DNA of 64,000 nt from positions 37,491 through 101,490 of the forward strand of contig NZ_CAKMMF010000024.1 of the NCBI RefSeq assembly GCF_927798095.1. Direction: 5' to 3'. This stretch comes from Paenibacillus plantiphilus (lineage in GTDB: Bacteria > Bacillota > Bacilli > Paenibacillales > Paenibacillaceae). The notes beneath the pieces were generated by a model. That model ran no database searches and was not told where the DNA came from. It was given only the letters and a program-made list of their open reading frames with translations. The first letter of the stretch is position 1. Every line of letters begins with the position of its first letter. A program made the translations under genes and the position numbers. Below are positions 26,411-34,484 of the stretch, piece after piece.

Positions 26411-27313
26411 TTATTCCATTCGTTCAAACTGTGTTGCTGTTCTGATTTGATCTCTCATATGGAAGCTGAGCAGCCATAAGCGTACCTTGTCGCCGACCCT
26501 TAGCTCTGCTGCAGAATTTTTCGGAGTGCCGTTAGCAGACTTGGACCTGTCGGTCAAATGGACGACTTGTTGGTTACCGAGAGTGAGCTTGAAAGTGTTC
26601 GGCTCATCTTGAAGGGGCTCGATAGCTGTTAGGATGCCTTCCAGATCGTGGCTGTTTTCCTCTGATTTCACGACAACGAGCTCAAGCGCCGATGTTTGGC
26701 CAGGATAGCTTTCGAGCATCAGTCCATTCCCCCACACATCAACGGTCTGGCCAATCTTCATGTCTGCCAGTACCAACGGTTCATCTGAACCGCTCTGGAC
26801 CAATCGGGTGTCCGTCTCTTCGATCGAATACCAGGCCGCATCTGGCATTGTTTGGGCGTTATCGATCATATGTGATGGATCGACAATAAGCAAACGTTTC
26901 CCCGTCTCATCAATATCCTCAATGCGCCCGCGCATATTCGGCTGCTCCTGAAGTATGAATTGTTGAATATCCAGCTTGAATGTCGCGCCTGCCGTGCTGT
27001 AAATATGTTGCTTGAGCTGTTCCAGCTCGTCGTCAGACAGTTTCTCGCGATGATTGTGCCGTTGGCGAACTTCCAGGTATACGGTATCGGCATCCGACCA
27101 GCCGCTCATCTTCTGAACATTATACTTGTCAAAAACACTATCCATTTTGTATACAAGGTTCTGCATGTCTTCGATTGCTTGCGGAGAGGAGGCGGCAGGT
27201 TTCTTGTCGGATGGAGCGGTCCCATTCGAGGCTGGCGCGGAGCAGCCAGAGGCAGCTGCCAATGCAGCGGAGACAACCGTTGCAAGCAGGATGAGTCGGA
27301 CAGAATTGTTCAT
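26411..27313 (-). CDS. Lipoprotein, DUF3221-like
   Basis: A 300-residue exported lipoprotein with signal LAAASGCSAP. A linker and a helical segment precede a C-terminal half of two beta-rich units: MRGRIEDIDETGKRLLIVDP to VDVWGNGLMLESYPGQT and LEGILTAIEPL to GDKVRLWLLSF. The first resembles the DUF3221/YobA fold. ATG at 27313 was chosen because AAGGGGGTG precedes it by six bases. Function unknown. Confidence 0.78.
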   Translation of the reverse strand: MNNSVRLILLATVVSAALAAASGCSAPASNGTAPSDKKPAASSPQAIEDMQNLVYKMDSVFDKYNVQKMSGWSDADTVYLEVRQRHNHREKLSDDELEQLKQHIYSTAGATFKLDIQQFILQEQPNMRGRIEDIDETGKRLLIVDPSHMIDNAQTMPDAAWYSIEETDTRLVQSGSDEPLVLADMKIGQTVDVWGNGLMLESYPGQTSALELVVVKSEENSHDLEGILTAIEPLQDEPNTFKLTLGNQQVVHLTDRSKSANGTPKNSAAELRVGDKVRLWLLSFHMRDQIRTATQFERME

Positions 27314-27429
27314 ATGATGCACCCCCTTATACGTATTCATGCCATTATCGACGTTCTTAAAGTGGGAAAGGTTACATGAGCTATCATATTGTCATTATTG
27401 TTTGAAAATTAGAACTTCATCCGCGTTCC

Positions 27430-27458
27430 TTGACTTCGCCATTACCCGGTGATAAGAT
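27430..27458 (+). promoter_or_regulatory. Promoter of tRNA-Leu (copy 1)
   Basis: TTGACT at 27430-27435 and TAAGAT at 27453-27458 with 17-base spacing, 48 bases ahead of the tRNA. Confidence 0.75.
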
Positions 27459-27505
27459 AATAAACGTGATTCAGAGACGGTTACCGTTCATGAATCCGAG
27501 CATAC

Positions 27506-27589
27506 GCGGTCGTGGCGGAATTGGCAGACGCGCTAGATTCAGGTTCTAGTGTCAGCAATGACGTGGAGGTTCGAGTCCTCTCGACCGCA
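27506..27589 (+). tRNA. tRNA-Leu (anticodon CAG), copy 1
   Basis: Acceptor arms GCGGTCG (27506-27512) and CGACCGC (27582-27588) pair fully, with discriminator A at 27589. The anticodon stem is CTAGA/TCTAG around the loop TTCAGGT, giving CAG. A long class II variable arm (TGTCAGCAATGACGT) and the T-loop GGTTCGAGTCC are present. CCA is not encoded. An identical copy is at 40909. Confidence 0.96.
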
Positions 27590-27606
27590 TCCCTTAAACA
27601 AACCCG

Positions 27607-27636
27607 AGAAGCCTGGTAAGCTAAGGCTTCTTTTTT
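27607..27636 (+). terminator. Terminator after tRNA-Leu copy 1
   Basis: AGAAGCCT (27607-27614) pairs with AGGCTTCT (27624-27631), followed by a run of T residues to 27636. Confidence 0.88.
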
Positions 27637-27857
27637 GTGTTGAGATTCGGATGTTTGAGGTTTAAATTCCTTTTTCTATTTGTTCAAGGTTGCGAATTGT
27701 AAATAGACAAATTATCGATTTTATTTACAAAATTTAAATTGTAAAATAAAGTTAAATATAGACAAAAACATTTTTGGAAATAGTTAATATTTTATTATTT
27801 TATTAGAAATTGTATCGTTTTACAAAAAATAAACTTGAATCAATGATAAAATGATCA

Positions 27858-27886
27858 TTGACTAGGTTTTTAGGCCAAAATATAAT
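27858..27886 (+). promoter_or_regulatory. Sigma-A promoter of NRPS gene
   Basis: TTGACT at 27858-27863 and consensus TATAAT at 27881-27886 with 17-base spacing. The dyad at 27841-27860 overlaps the -35, a likely regulator site. Confidence 0.8.
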
Positions 27887-27960
27887 TAAATTAGTAACGA
27901 CCATGTCGATATTGACTTTATTTGTCTGACTATCGAGATGGCGTGAAGAGAAGTAATTTT

Positions 27961-27974
27961 TGAAAGCGTTTTAT
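27961..27974 (+). promoter_or_regulatory. Candidate CcpA cre site in NRPS leader
   Basis: TGAAAGCGTTTTAT matches 13 of 14 positions of the cre consensus TGWAARCGYTWNCW. It lies about 70 bases downstream of the predicted start of transcription, where CcpA would block elongation. Confidence 0.5.
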
Positions 27975-28081
27975 TCATTGTCGTATTGCTGATTGAGGAA
28001 TTGTTTATCGCACGATTATAGACACATAGGCTGCCGGCCTAGCATTCCAGTAAAGAAGAGGAAGGGGTTGATCCGTTAGTG

Positions 28082-31000
28082 ATGTTGACTAGGGAGCAAA
28101 TTTTAATAGGGAGGCGTTACTGGCTAAATCACTTGTCCGGTGAAATTCCCCGCTCGGGATTGCCAGTCCAGTATCCGAAATCATCTGTTTTTGAACAAGC
28201 GGTCTACACGCATGAGTTTCCAAGGGATCTATCGAGTCGACTGCTGCAGATAGGCAAAGGAAAGAAGGTTGCTCTCTATATCGCTCTGCTCGCGGGGTTT
28301 CAAGCATGGCTAGCCAAGGTGAACGGAGGCCAGTCGGATATCGCGGTGACGATTCCCGTGCTTCCGGTTTCTGCTGATGATGTTCTAGGAAGATCGATCA
28401 TCGTTCGGAATGAAGTTCTGCTTGAAGCAACATTCAGAGAAACGCTCGAACGCGTCAAAGGGACGGTAACGGATGGGTACAGGCATCAGTATATCGGCTT
28501 GCACGAGATCAACGAGCAGCTGGGATTGCAGAAGGAAGAGATGTTATCGACGCCGCTTGCGATTGCGATGTCTGGCCTGCACGAGGACGCTGACATTCGT
28601 TTGCTATGCAAAGGAAAACATGAGGTCGTTATTGTAGCAGAGGACTCCTCTGATGAGATGATTGTGAAGTTTCACTATAATGGTCGGTTGTTTGCTCCTG
28701 AAGCGATGGAGATTTATGCCCGCAGCTTCATGCTTGCATTGCAGCAATATTTAGCTGCTCCTGACAAGCCTGTAGGCGAAGCGCTTCTCCTTCCGAAGGA
28801 GGAGGGTGAGCAGCTGATCGAAACGTTCAATGCTACCGATGCAGCCTATTCCAGCGAGCTGACTATTCCTGCGCTCATTGAAAGACAAGCGCTGCTTGCT
28901 CCTCATCATATTGCGGTCTGCTCGCAGGGCGCAGAGATGACATATGGGGAGCTGAACGAAAGAGCAAACCGGCTTGCCGGTCTGCTTATTCATCAAGGCA
29001 TCGGCCCAGGCTCGTATGTGGCTGTCCTGCTGGATCGGTCCGTAGAGATCATTATTAGTGTCTTAGGGATTCTTAAAGCAGGAGCCGCATATGTGCCGAT
29101 CGAACCCGGATTTCCGAAGGCCAGAATCGAAACGATTCTGAGAAGTCTTCCTATTCGGTGCATAGTCACCAAAACCGCGGTCATGCGGCCTTTTCAAGAG
29201 TTGATTTGGAAAATAGAGCATGTGCAGGACGTTGTGTATATGGATGTAACGTCACTTCAGCCGCCTGCGGAAGGAGTGGATGTGGAGAGGTTCGGCAATT
29301 TGTGGGATCGTGTCGCTGAGGAGTCCGTCGATCGCGTTACGGCGGGCGGGTTTATTAGCAGCTACAGCGGCTTGCCCTTCTCCGAGGCGGAGGTGGACGA
29401 ATATCGCGACCGTGTCGTGGAATTGGCCAGCCCCTATATCTCGGGTCAGTCCAGCGTGCTTGAGATCGGCTGCGGTTCCGGTCTGATTGCTTTTAGCATC
29501 GCACCTATGGTCGAGCGGTTTGTTGGCGTTGATCCATCCAAGCGCATGCTGGAGATGAATCGTACGCGATCGGCAGAGCTTGGGCTAACGAATTCGGAAT
29601 GGCTGGAGGGTTACGCGCTTCAAATCGGCGAGATGGACGAGGGCAGCTTTGATCTCATTATGATTGCAAGTGCGGCGCAGTTTTTCCCCGGATACTTTTA
29701 TTTCGAGCAGGTTGTGCGGGAAGCGATTCGCTGTCTCAAGCCTGGCGGAGCGCTGATTATCGCAGACGTTATGGACTTGCGGCGGAAAGAGATGTTTCGA
29801 GATAGTCTCCTGGCGTATAGGAAGCAGCAAGGGATGGCGGCTTATACAGGAGCGCAGTCCGATCAGGATTTGTATTGCGATGAGGGCTTCTTCGTTGATT
29901 TGCAGTGCCGTATTCCGGATATCGGGCATACAGAGATTATGCACAGAGAGGAAGGCTTTAACAACGAGCTGGCGTACCGTTATGATGTAGTCGTGCGCAA
30001 GGGAACGGATATCGGACAGGGAGAAGCTGCCATTACGGAAGAAGAGCGGATCGCCCGCTCTCGCAAAAGAAGCTGGACGCTGGCTCATATCGACCAATTT
30101 TCCAATGAGGCTCCTCGTACAGAGCTGACTTCGGAGCATGAGGCCTACGTTATTTTCACATCGGGTACAACCGGAACGCCTAAGGGTGTAGTCGTCCGCC
30201 ATCGTCCAGTCATCAATCTCATCGAATGGATCAATCGGACGTTCGGCGTTGGCGCGCAGGATCGACTGCTGTTTGTCACCTCGCTTTGCTTCGATCTCTC
30301 GGTCTATGATATTTTCGGCACGCTTGCTTCAGGAGGATCGATTCGAATTGCTTCAGAGGATGAGCTTGCCGATCGTGAGCGTCTGCTGGAAATTGTTCGC
30401 CATGAGCCGATTACGTTCTGGGATTCTGCGCCGGCAGCTCTGCAGCAGCTTGCTACATTAATGGAGATCAACAGTGATAACATGATACCGAATCTCAATC
30501 TTCGTCTTGTATTCCTGAGCGGCGACTGGATTCCGCTGACATTGCCTGATGTTCTGGCAAAGCATTTTCCGAACGTGCAGGTTGTGGCTCTCGGAGGTGC
30601 AACGGAGGCGACTGTCTGGTCCAATTATTATCCGGTACGCAAGGTGGAGGAGCATTGGGTCAGCATTCCGTATGGAACGCCGATTCAGAACGCCAGGTAC
30701 TATGTGCTGGATTCTAATCTTCAGCCTTGTCCACCGTTTGTTCCTGGAGATTTGTTTATCGGGGGAGAATGTCTGGCGTCGGGGTATACGGACCAGCGCA
30801 TAACGGAGGAGCGGTTTATTGCTGATCCCTATCGGAAGCAGGAGGTCGCCGGTGCAAAGATGTACAGAACGGGCGACTTGGCCAGATGGATGCCGGATGG
30901 CGTCATTGAATTTCTTGGACGGAGCGACCATCAAGTGAAAATTCGCGGTTATCGGATCGAGCTGGGGGATATTCAAGCACAGCTATTGAAGCATCCGCGC

Positions 31001-32734
31001 GTGCGCGAAGTGCTCGTAACAGATTGGACGGATTCGAACGGGAGCAAAGCATTGTGCGCTTATTATACTTCGAGCGGTGATTTGCCTTACGGTGAATTGA
31101 AGGAGTATTTGGCCAGCATACTCCCTGACTATATGATTCCATCCTATTTCGTCCCATTGCCAGCGATGCCGATAACGGCGAACGGGAAGATCAACCGCAG
31201 CGCATTGCCCGCTCCGCAGAACCATATCGGCAACAGTGATTGCTATGAAGCGCCGGAGAATCCGCAAGAGGAGAGATTGGCGCAAATTTGGCAGGAAGTG
31301 CTGAGCTTGGAGCGGGTTGGCGTATTGGACGATTTTTACGCATTGGGCGGAGATTCGCTTAAGGCTGTTCAAGTCGTGGCAAAGGCCAGCGAGTACAAAG
31401 TGGCCATCGGTTTGAGAGATATGCTGCAATACAGAACGATTCGCGAAATTGTGCAAGCCGGAGGAGGTCAGCTCCTGGGCGATGCCGCAGCTGGAATCGC
31501 GGCTGCCGCTGAATGTGAGCCGGAGTGTGCGATAGAAGCATCCAATGAGAATACAAAGAGATATAACGTCCAATTCGATGACAGTGTGGAAGAGATCCCT
31601 TATTACTATCCATGCTTAATGGGGGCGATATATACAAAATTGCGCCATGAGACAGGTTATCCGATTCCGAGAGGCTTTCTGCCCGTTGGCAGGGGATTAG
31701 GTACGATCATATTCAGTGTTCCAAAGTCTGGGGAAATGGTAGATCGGCTGCTGCTTGACGATGTTCGGGATATTCCGGGATTTGACTTGTCCGCCAAGCT
31801 CGGCATTGAAGGCAAGCCGCTAAGCTTTGATTCAGTCGAGGAGGTCATGGCGTGGTGTGAGGAACGGATGCGTGAAGGCCAATTGCCCATAGGAGTCGGC
31901 ACAACGTATTATTTGAATTATTCTCATGATTATTTGATGGACGAGGATCAATTTGCGGACAAATTGCTGGAAACTGAATTGGCGACTTTGTCCAGCAATG
32001 AAGCGGGAATCCATCACTCCCACATGTTTTTGCTGGTTGATCATACGGATCGCGGCTACAAGGTTTATGACAGCACCTATAATTTTTTTGGAATGATTCC
32101 TGATGACGAAGCAAGGCGTTCGGTTGCCGGCGCAGGCAACATGGAATTTCTGAAACGTTATCCGCTGAAATACGCGAATGCGCAAAATTTGGTCATCGAT
32201 GTAAGCTTTGAGCGGTTCCAGCCTATTCCGCTGCAGCAGCTGGCGCTGGAGCTTCTGGAGAAGCATATTCAATATTATACTTCTTCCGAGCCAATCGAGC
32301 ATGAGAACGAAGGAAGAGTGCTCTATAGCGGCTTTGCGGCTTTCCAGCCATTCCGGGAGCTGCTTGAGGATGCGTTCTTGCAAGAGGATTTCCATGTGGA
32401 GCTATACAACTTTGTTGTTTTCTGGTTGAGAAAGTGGAAATACACGTATATGTTCTTCAGAGATTTTCTGTTGGACGCAGCGCGGCTCTTGAGCCTGCCT
32501 TCACTTGCGGCGTTGACCGAAAGTGTGGAGGCTTCGATTAAGCATTTAGGCAATTTATTCGATCGGCTGCTGGGCAGCATTGACACTATCAATGAAATGC
32601 CTGCCGAAATACAGGCAAGTCTTCAACTCGTATTGGACGGTTTGGTGACGATTGAACAGGAGCAAAGGAAGGCGCTGACCAGCCTGCAAAGCGAACTGGA
32701 GCAGCAACAGACGAGCGGCAGTAGTATACGTTGA
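28082..32734 (+). CDS. Single-module NRPS with methyltransferase-interrupted adenylation domain and BtrH-like C terminus
   Basis: About 1550 residues. Residues 1-250 are the C-terminal half of a condensation domain without HHxxxDG. The adenylation domain has A1 (MTYGELNERANRLAG, about 286), A2 (LKAGAAYVPIEP, about 331), then a SAM methyltransferase insert (VLEIGCGSG about 459), then A3 FTSGTTGTPKGV (about 691), A4 CFDLSVYDIFG, A5 ALGGATEATVWSN, A7 YRTGDLARW and A10 NGKINRSALP (about 1034). Thiolation domain: GGDSLKA with Ser near 1092. The last 420 residues resemble BtrH: Cys in YYYPCLMG (about 1178), His in IHHSHMFLLVDH (about 1312), Asp in YKVYDSTYNFFG, then a coiled coil. No thioesterase or reductase is seen. 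ATG 28082 or GTG 28079 starts it. No other biosynthetic, export or PPTase gene adjoins. Confidence 0.85.
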   Translation: MLTREQILIGRRYWLNHLSGEIPRSGLPVQYPKSSVFEQAVYTHEFPRDLSSRLLQIGKGKKVALYIALLAGFQAWLAKVNGGQSDIAVTIPVLPVSADDVLGRSIIVRNEVLLEATFRETLERVKGTVTDGYRHQYIGLHEINEQLGLQKEEMLSTPLAIAMSGLHEDADIRLLCKGKHEVVIVAEDSSDEMIVKFHYNGRLFAPEAMEIYARSFMLALQQYLAAPDKPVGEALLLPKEEGEQLIETFNATDAAYSSELTIPALIERQALLAPHHIAVCSQGAEMTYGELNERANRLAGLLIHQGIGPGSYVAVLLDRSVEIIISVLGILKAGAAYVPIEPGFPKARIETILRSLPIRCIVTKTAVMRPFQELIWKIEHVQDVVYMDVTSLQPPAEGVDVERFGNLWDRVAEESVDRVTAGGFISSYSGLPFSEAEVDEYRDRVVELASPYISGQSSVLEIGCGSGLIAFSIAPMVERFVGVDPSKRMLEMNRTRSAELGLTNSEWLEGYALQIGEMDEGSFDLIMIASAAQFFPGYFYFEQVVREAIRCLKPGGALIIADVMDLRRKEMFRDSLLAYRKQQGMAAYTGAQSDQDLYCDEGFFVDLQCRIPDIGHTEIMHREEGFNNELAYRYDVVVRKGTDIGQGEAAITEEERIARSRKRSWTLAHIDQFSNEAPRTELTSEHEAYVIFTSGTTGTPKGVVVRHRPVINLIEWINRTFGVGAQDRLLFVTSLCFDLSVYDIFGTLASGGSIRIASEDELADRERLLEIVRHEPITFWDSAPAALQQLATLMEINSDNMIPNLNLRLVFLSGDWIPLTLPDVLAKHFPNVQVVALGGATEATVWSNYYPVRKVEEHWVSIPYGTPIQNARYYVLDSNLQPCPPFVPGDLFIGGECLASGYTDQRITEERFIADPYRKQEVAGAKMYRTGDLARWMPDGVIEFLGRSDHQVKIRGYRIELGDIQAQLLKHPRVREVLVTDWTDSNGSKALCAYYTSSGDLPYGELKEYLASILPDYMIPSYFVPLPAMPITANGKINRSALPAPQNHIGNSDCYEAPENPQEERLAQIWQEVLSLERVGVLDDFYALGGDSLKAVQVVAKASEYKVAIGLRDMLQYRTIREIVQAGGGQLLGDAAAGIAAAAECEPECAIEASNENTKRYNVQFDDSVEEIPYYYPCLMGAIYTKLRHETGYPIPRGFLPVGRGLGTIIFSVPKSGEMVDRLLLDDVRDIPGFDLSAKLGIEGKPLSFDSVEEVMAWCEERMREGQLPIGVGTTYYLNYSHDYLMDEDQFADKLLETELATLSSNEAGIHHSHMFLLVDHTDRGYKVYDSTYNFFGMIPDDEARRSVAGAGNMEFLKRYPLKYANAQNLVIDVSFERFQPIPLQQLALELLEKHIQYYTSSEPIEHENEGRVLYSGFAAFQPFRELLEDAFLQEDFHVELYNFVVFWLRKWKYTYMFFRDFLLDAARLLSLPSLAALTESVEASIKHLGNLFDRLLGSIDTINEMPAEIQASLQLVLDGLVTIEQEQRKALTSLQSELEQQQTSGSSIR

Positions 32735-32741
32735 ACGATAA

Positions 32742-32831
32742 GCTATTGTGGTGGAATTGACAGACGCGCTGGATTCAAGATCTAGTGTCAGTGTCAGCAA
32801 TGACGTGGAAGCTCGTGTCCTCTGGGCCGCA
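32742..32831 (+). pseudogene. Decayed tRNA-Leu copy
   Basis: This aligns to the intact tRNA-Leu over its whole length but has many changes and a six-base duplication (GTGTCA twice) in the variable arm. The acceptor arms GCTATTG and GGGCCGC no longer pair. The anticodon loop would be TTCAAGA. It closes the NRPS island opposite the intact copy at 27506. Confidence 0.85.
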
Positions 32832-32839
32832 TCCATACG

Positions 32840-32876
32840 AACAGAGGTTTCAGCTCATGTGGCTGAAACCTCTGTT
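32840..32876 (+). terminator. Hairpin after NRPS/pseudo-tRNA
   Basis: AACAGAGGTTTCAGC (32840-32854) and GCTGAAACCTCTGTT (32862-32876) form a perfect 15-base stem with a seven-base loop. The trailing T run is weak (CGTTGATA). Confidence 0.75.
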
Positions 32877-33002
32877 CGTTGATAGGGGCTATTTTTTGAA
32901 ACCAATTCATATATTCTGCGTACGAAATCATTGTGAAGGGAGGACAACGATTCATATTAAATAGGTTGAAAAAGTTTCTTACAATCAAGTTTCTAATCAT
33001 CC

Positions 33003-33035
33003 GGAGGTGAATCCCTCAAGCGAGGGAACGTATTG
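33003..33035 (+). promoter_or_regulatory. Ribosome site separated from TTG start by a hairpin
   Basis: GGAGGTGA at 33003-33010 is 22 bases from TTG 33033, too far on the linear map. The hairpin TCCCTC-AAGC-GAGGGA at 33012-33027 would fold out 16 bases and leave an effective six-base spacing. Confidence 0.65.
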
Positions 33036-34364
33036 GACATAGGCATCGTAATCAATCTTTTATTAGTAGCGTTATTAATCTTCCTGACTGCATTTTTCGT
33101 CGGGTCCGAATTTGCCGTAGTTAAAGTCAGAATGTCCAGAATTGAACAGTTAATTGCTGAAGGCAACAAAAAAGCGTTGGCGGCTAAACGGCTGGTCACG
33201 GATTTGGACTACTATCTGTCCGCCTGTCAGTTGGGGATTACGGTAACGGCCCTTGGACTGGGCGCGCTCGGAGAACCGACGGTGGAAAAGCTGCTGCACC
33301 CTGTATTTATTGAGCTTCAAATTCCTGAGGCGTGGTCGGGCATTATTTCCATAGCGCTCGCACTATCCATAATGACCTTTCTTCATGTCGTTATTGGAGA
33401 GCTTGCCCCCAAGACGCTGGCTATTCAGTATGCTGAACGCATGACCTTGATGCTTGCGCGTCCGTTGGTTTTATTTGGAAAAATCCTTTTTCCACTGATT
33501 TGGACACTCAACGGATCTGCACGAATTATGCTGCGAGCGTTTGGCGTTAAGCCTGCCGGACATGAACAGGCACATTCCGAGGAAGAATTGAAAATTATTA
33601 TGGCTCAAAGTTTTCAAAGCGGAGAAATTAATCAAGCTGAGCTTTCCTATATGCAAAATATATTTGCTTTCGACGAGCGTGTCTCCAAAGATATTATGGT
33701 TCCCAGACGGCAGATGATTGTGATGGACCAAGATATGGACAAGGAGCAAATTCTTCAAATGATTGACGAGCATCGCTATACACGTTACCCTGTAACAAAA
33801 GATGGTGACAAGGACAGAATTGTCGGCTTTGTCAATGCTAAGGAGCTCGCAACGAATATTGCGCTAGGACGACCGTACATGCTTGCTAAACATATACATG
33901 AAATTGATATCATTCATGAAGGCTCGCCATTGCAAGAAGTGATGGTGAAAATGCAAAAAAAAGGTGTCCATATTGCGCTTGTTATTGATGAGTATGGCGG
34001 GACAGCGGGCTTTATTACGCTGGAGGACATTTTGGAGGAAATTGTCGGAGAAATCCGCGATGAATTTGATAAAGATGAAATTCCGGATATTGTTAGAAAA
34101 AGTGAGAACGAGTACCGCATCAGTGGACGGGTACTCTTGATCGACCTTGAAGAGCAATTCGGAGTTGCTTTTGACAATAGCTACAATGTCGACACAATAG
34201 GAGGTTGGCTGCAGACCCAAATGACGTCTACCGACGGTAAGCTGCAAGCGGTTATCCAAGGCAAGCAATGCTGGAGAGTCGTTGAAATGGACAATCATCA
34301 AATTGTAACTGTTTCGCTTGAGATCAGAAGCGGTTCGGACAAGGAATCGACTGAAACGGACTAA
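33033..34364 (+). CDS. CNNM/CorC (hemolysin C-type) family membrane protein
   Basis: A 443-residue protein. Residues about 1-140 form a CNNM/DUF21 domain with three to four helices and the SACQLGITVTALGLGALGEP motif. Two CBS domains follow (VPRRQMIVMDQDMDKEQIL; HEIDIIHEGSPLQEVMVKMQKK). A C-terminal CorC/HlyC domain begins at SENEYRISGRVLLIDLEEQFG. The family is linked to magnesium or cobalt efflux and resistance. TTG 33033 is the only usable start in frame, since a stop occurs at 32994. See the separate entry for its unusual ribosome site. Confidence 0.9.
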   Translation: MDIGIVINLLLVALLIFLTAFFVGSEFAVVKVRMSRIEQLIAEGNKKALAAKRLVTDLDYYLSACQLGITVTALGLGALGEPTVEKLLHPVFIELQIPEAWSGIISIALALSIMTFLHVVIGELAPKTLAIQYAERMTLMLARPLVLFGKILFPLIWTLNGSARIMLRAFGVKPAGHEQAHSEEELKIIMAQSFQSGEINQAELSYMQNIFAFDERVSKDIMVPRRQMIVMDQDMDKEQILQMIDEHRYTRYPVTKDGDKDRIVGFVNAKELATNIALGRPYMLAKHIHEIDIIHEGSPLQEVMVKMQKKGVHIALVIDEYGGTAGFITLEDILEEIVGEIRDEFDKDEIPDIVRKSENEYRISGRVLLIDLEEQFGVAFDNSYNVDTIGGWLQTQMTSTDGKLQAVIQGKQCWRVVEMDNHQIVTVSLEIRSGSDKESTETD

Positions 34365-34375
34365 CTTTACAATCG

Positions 34376-34405
34376 CCCTTCAGAAAGTAATTTCTGAAGG
34401 GTTTA
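34376..34405 (+). terminator. Terminator between CorC-type gene and hprK
   Basis: CCCTTCAGAAA (34376-34386) and TTTCTGAAGGG (34391-34401) form a perfect 11-base stem with a GTAA loop, followed by TTTAATC. Confidence 0.85.
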
Positions 34406-34484
34406 ATCTTGAGGTGAATGGAAAAGGATTATGCGAGGCAGTGTAGAAGAAATAGATATGCATTCAGGAAAGGGCTCGGGTAAA

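Larger units (their letters stand above)
27637..28081. other. AT-rich leader and control region of the NRPS gene
   Basis: This 445-base stretch has no credible gene and is much more AT-rich than its surroundings. It holds an imperfect dyad at 27721-27749 (TTATTTACAA / TTGTAAAATAA), a second dyad at 27841-27860 (CAATGAT / ATCATTG) touching the -35 box, a consensus promoter at 27858-27886 and a cre-like site at 27961. The predicted 5' leader is about 185 bases. Confidence 0.7.

Noticed and set aside
32742..32831. Functional tRNA-Leu(CAA)
   Set aside because: The acceptor stem cannot form and the variable arm carries a duplication, so it is called a decayed copy.
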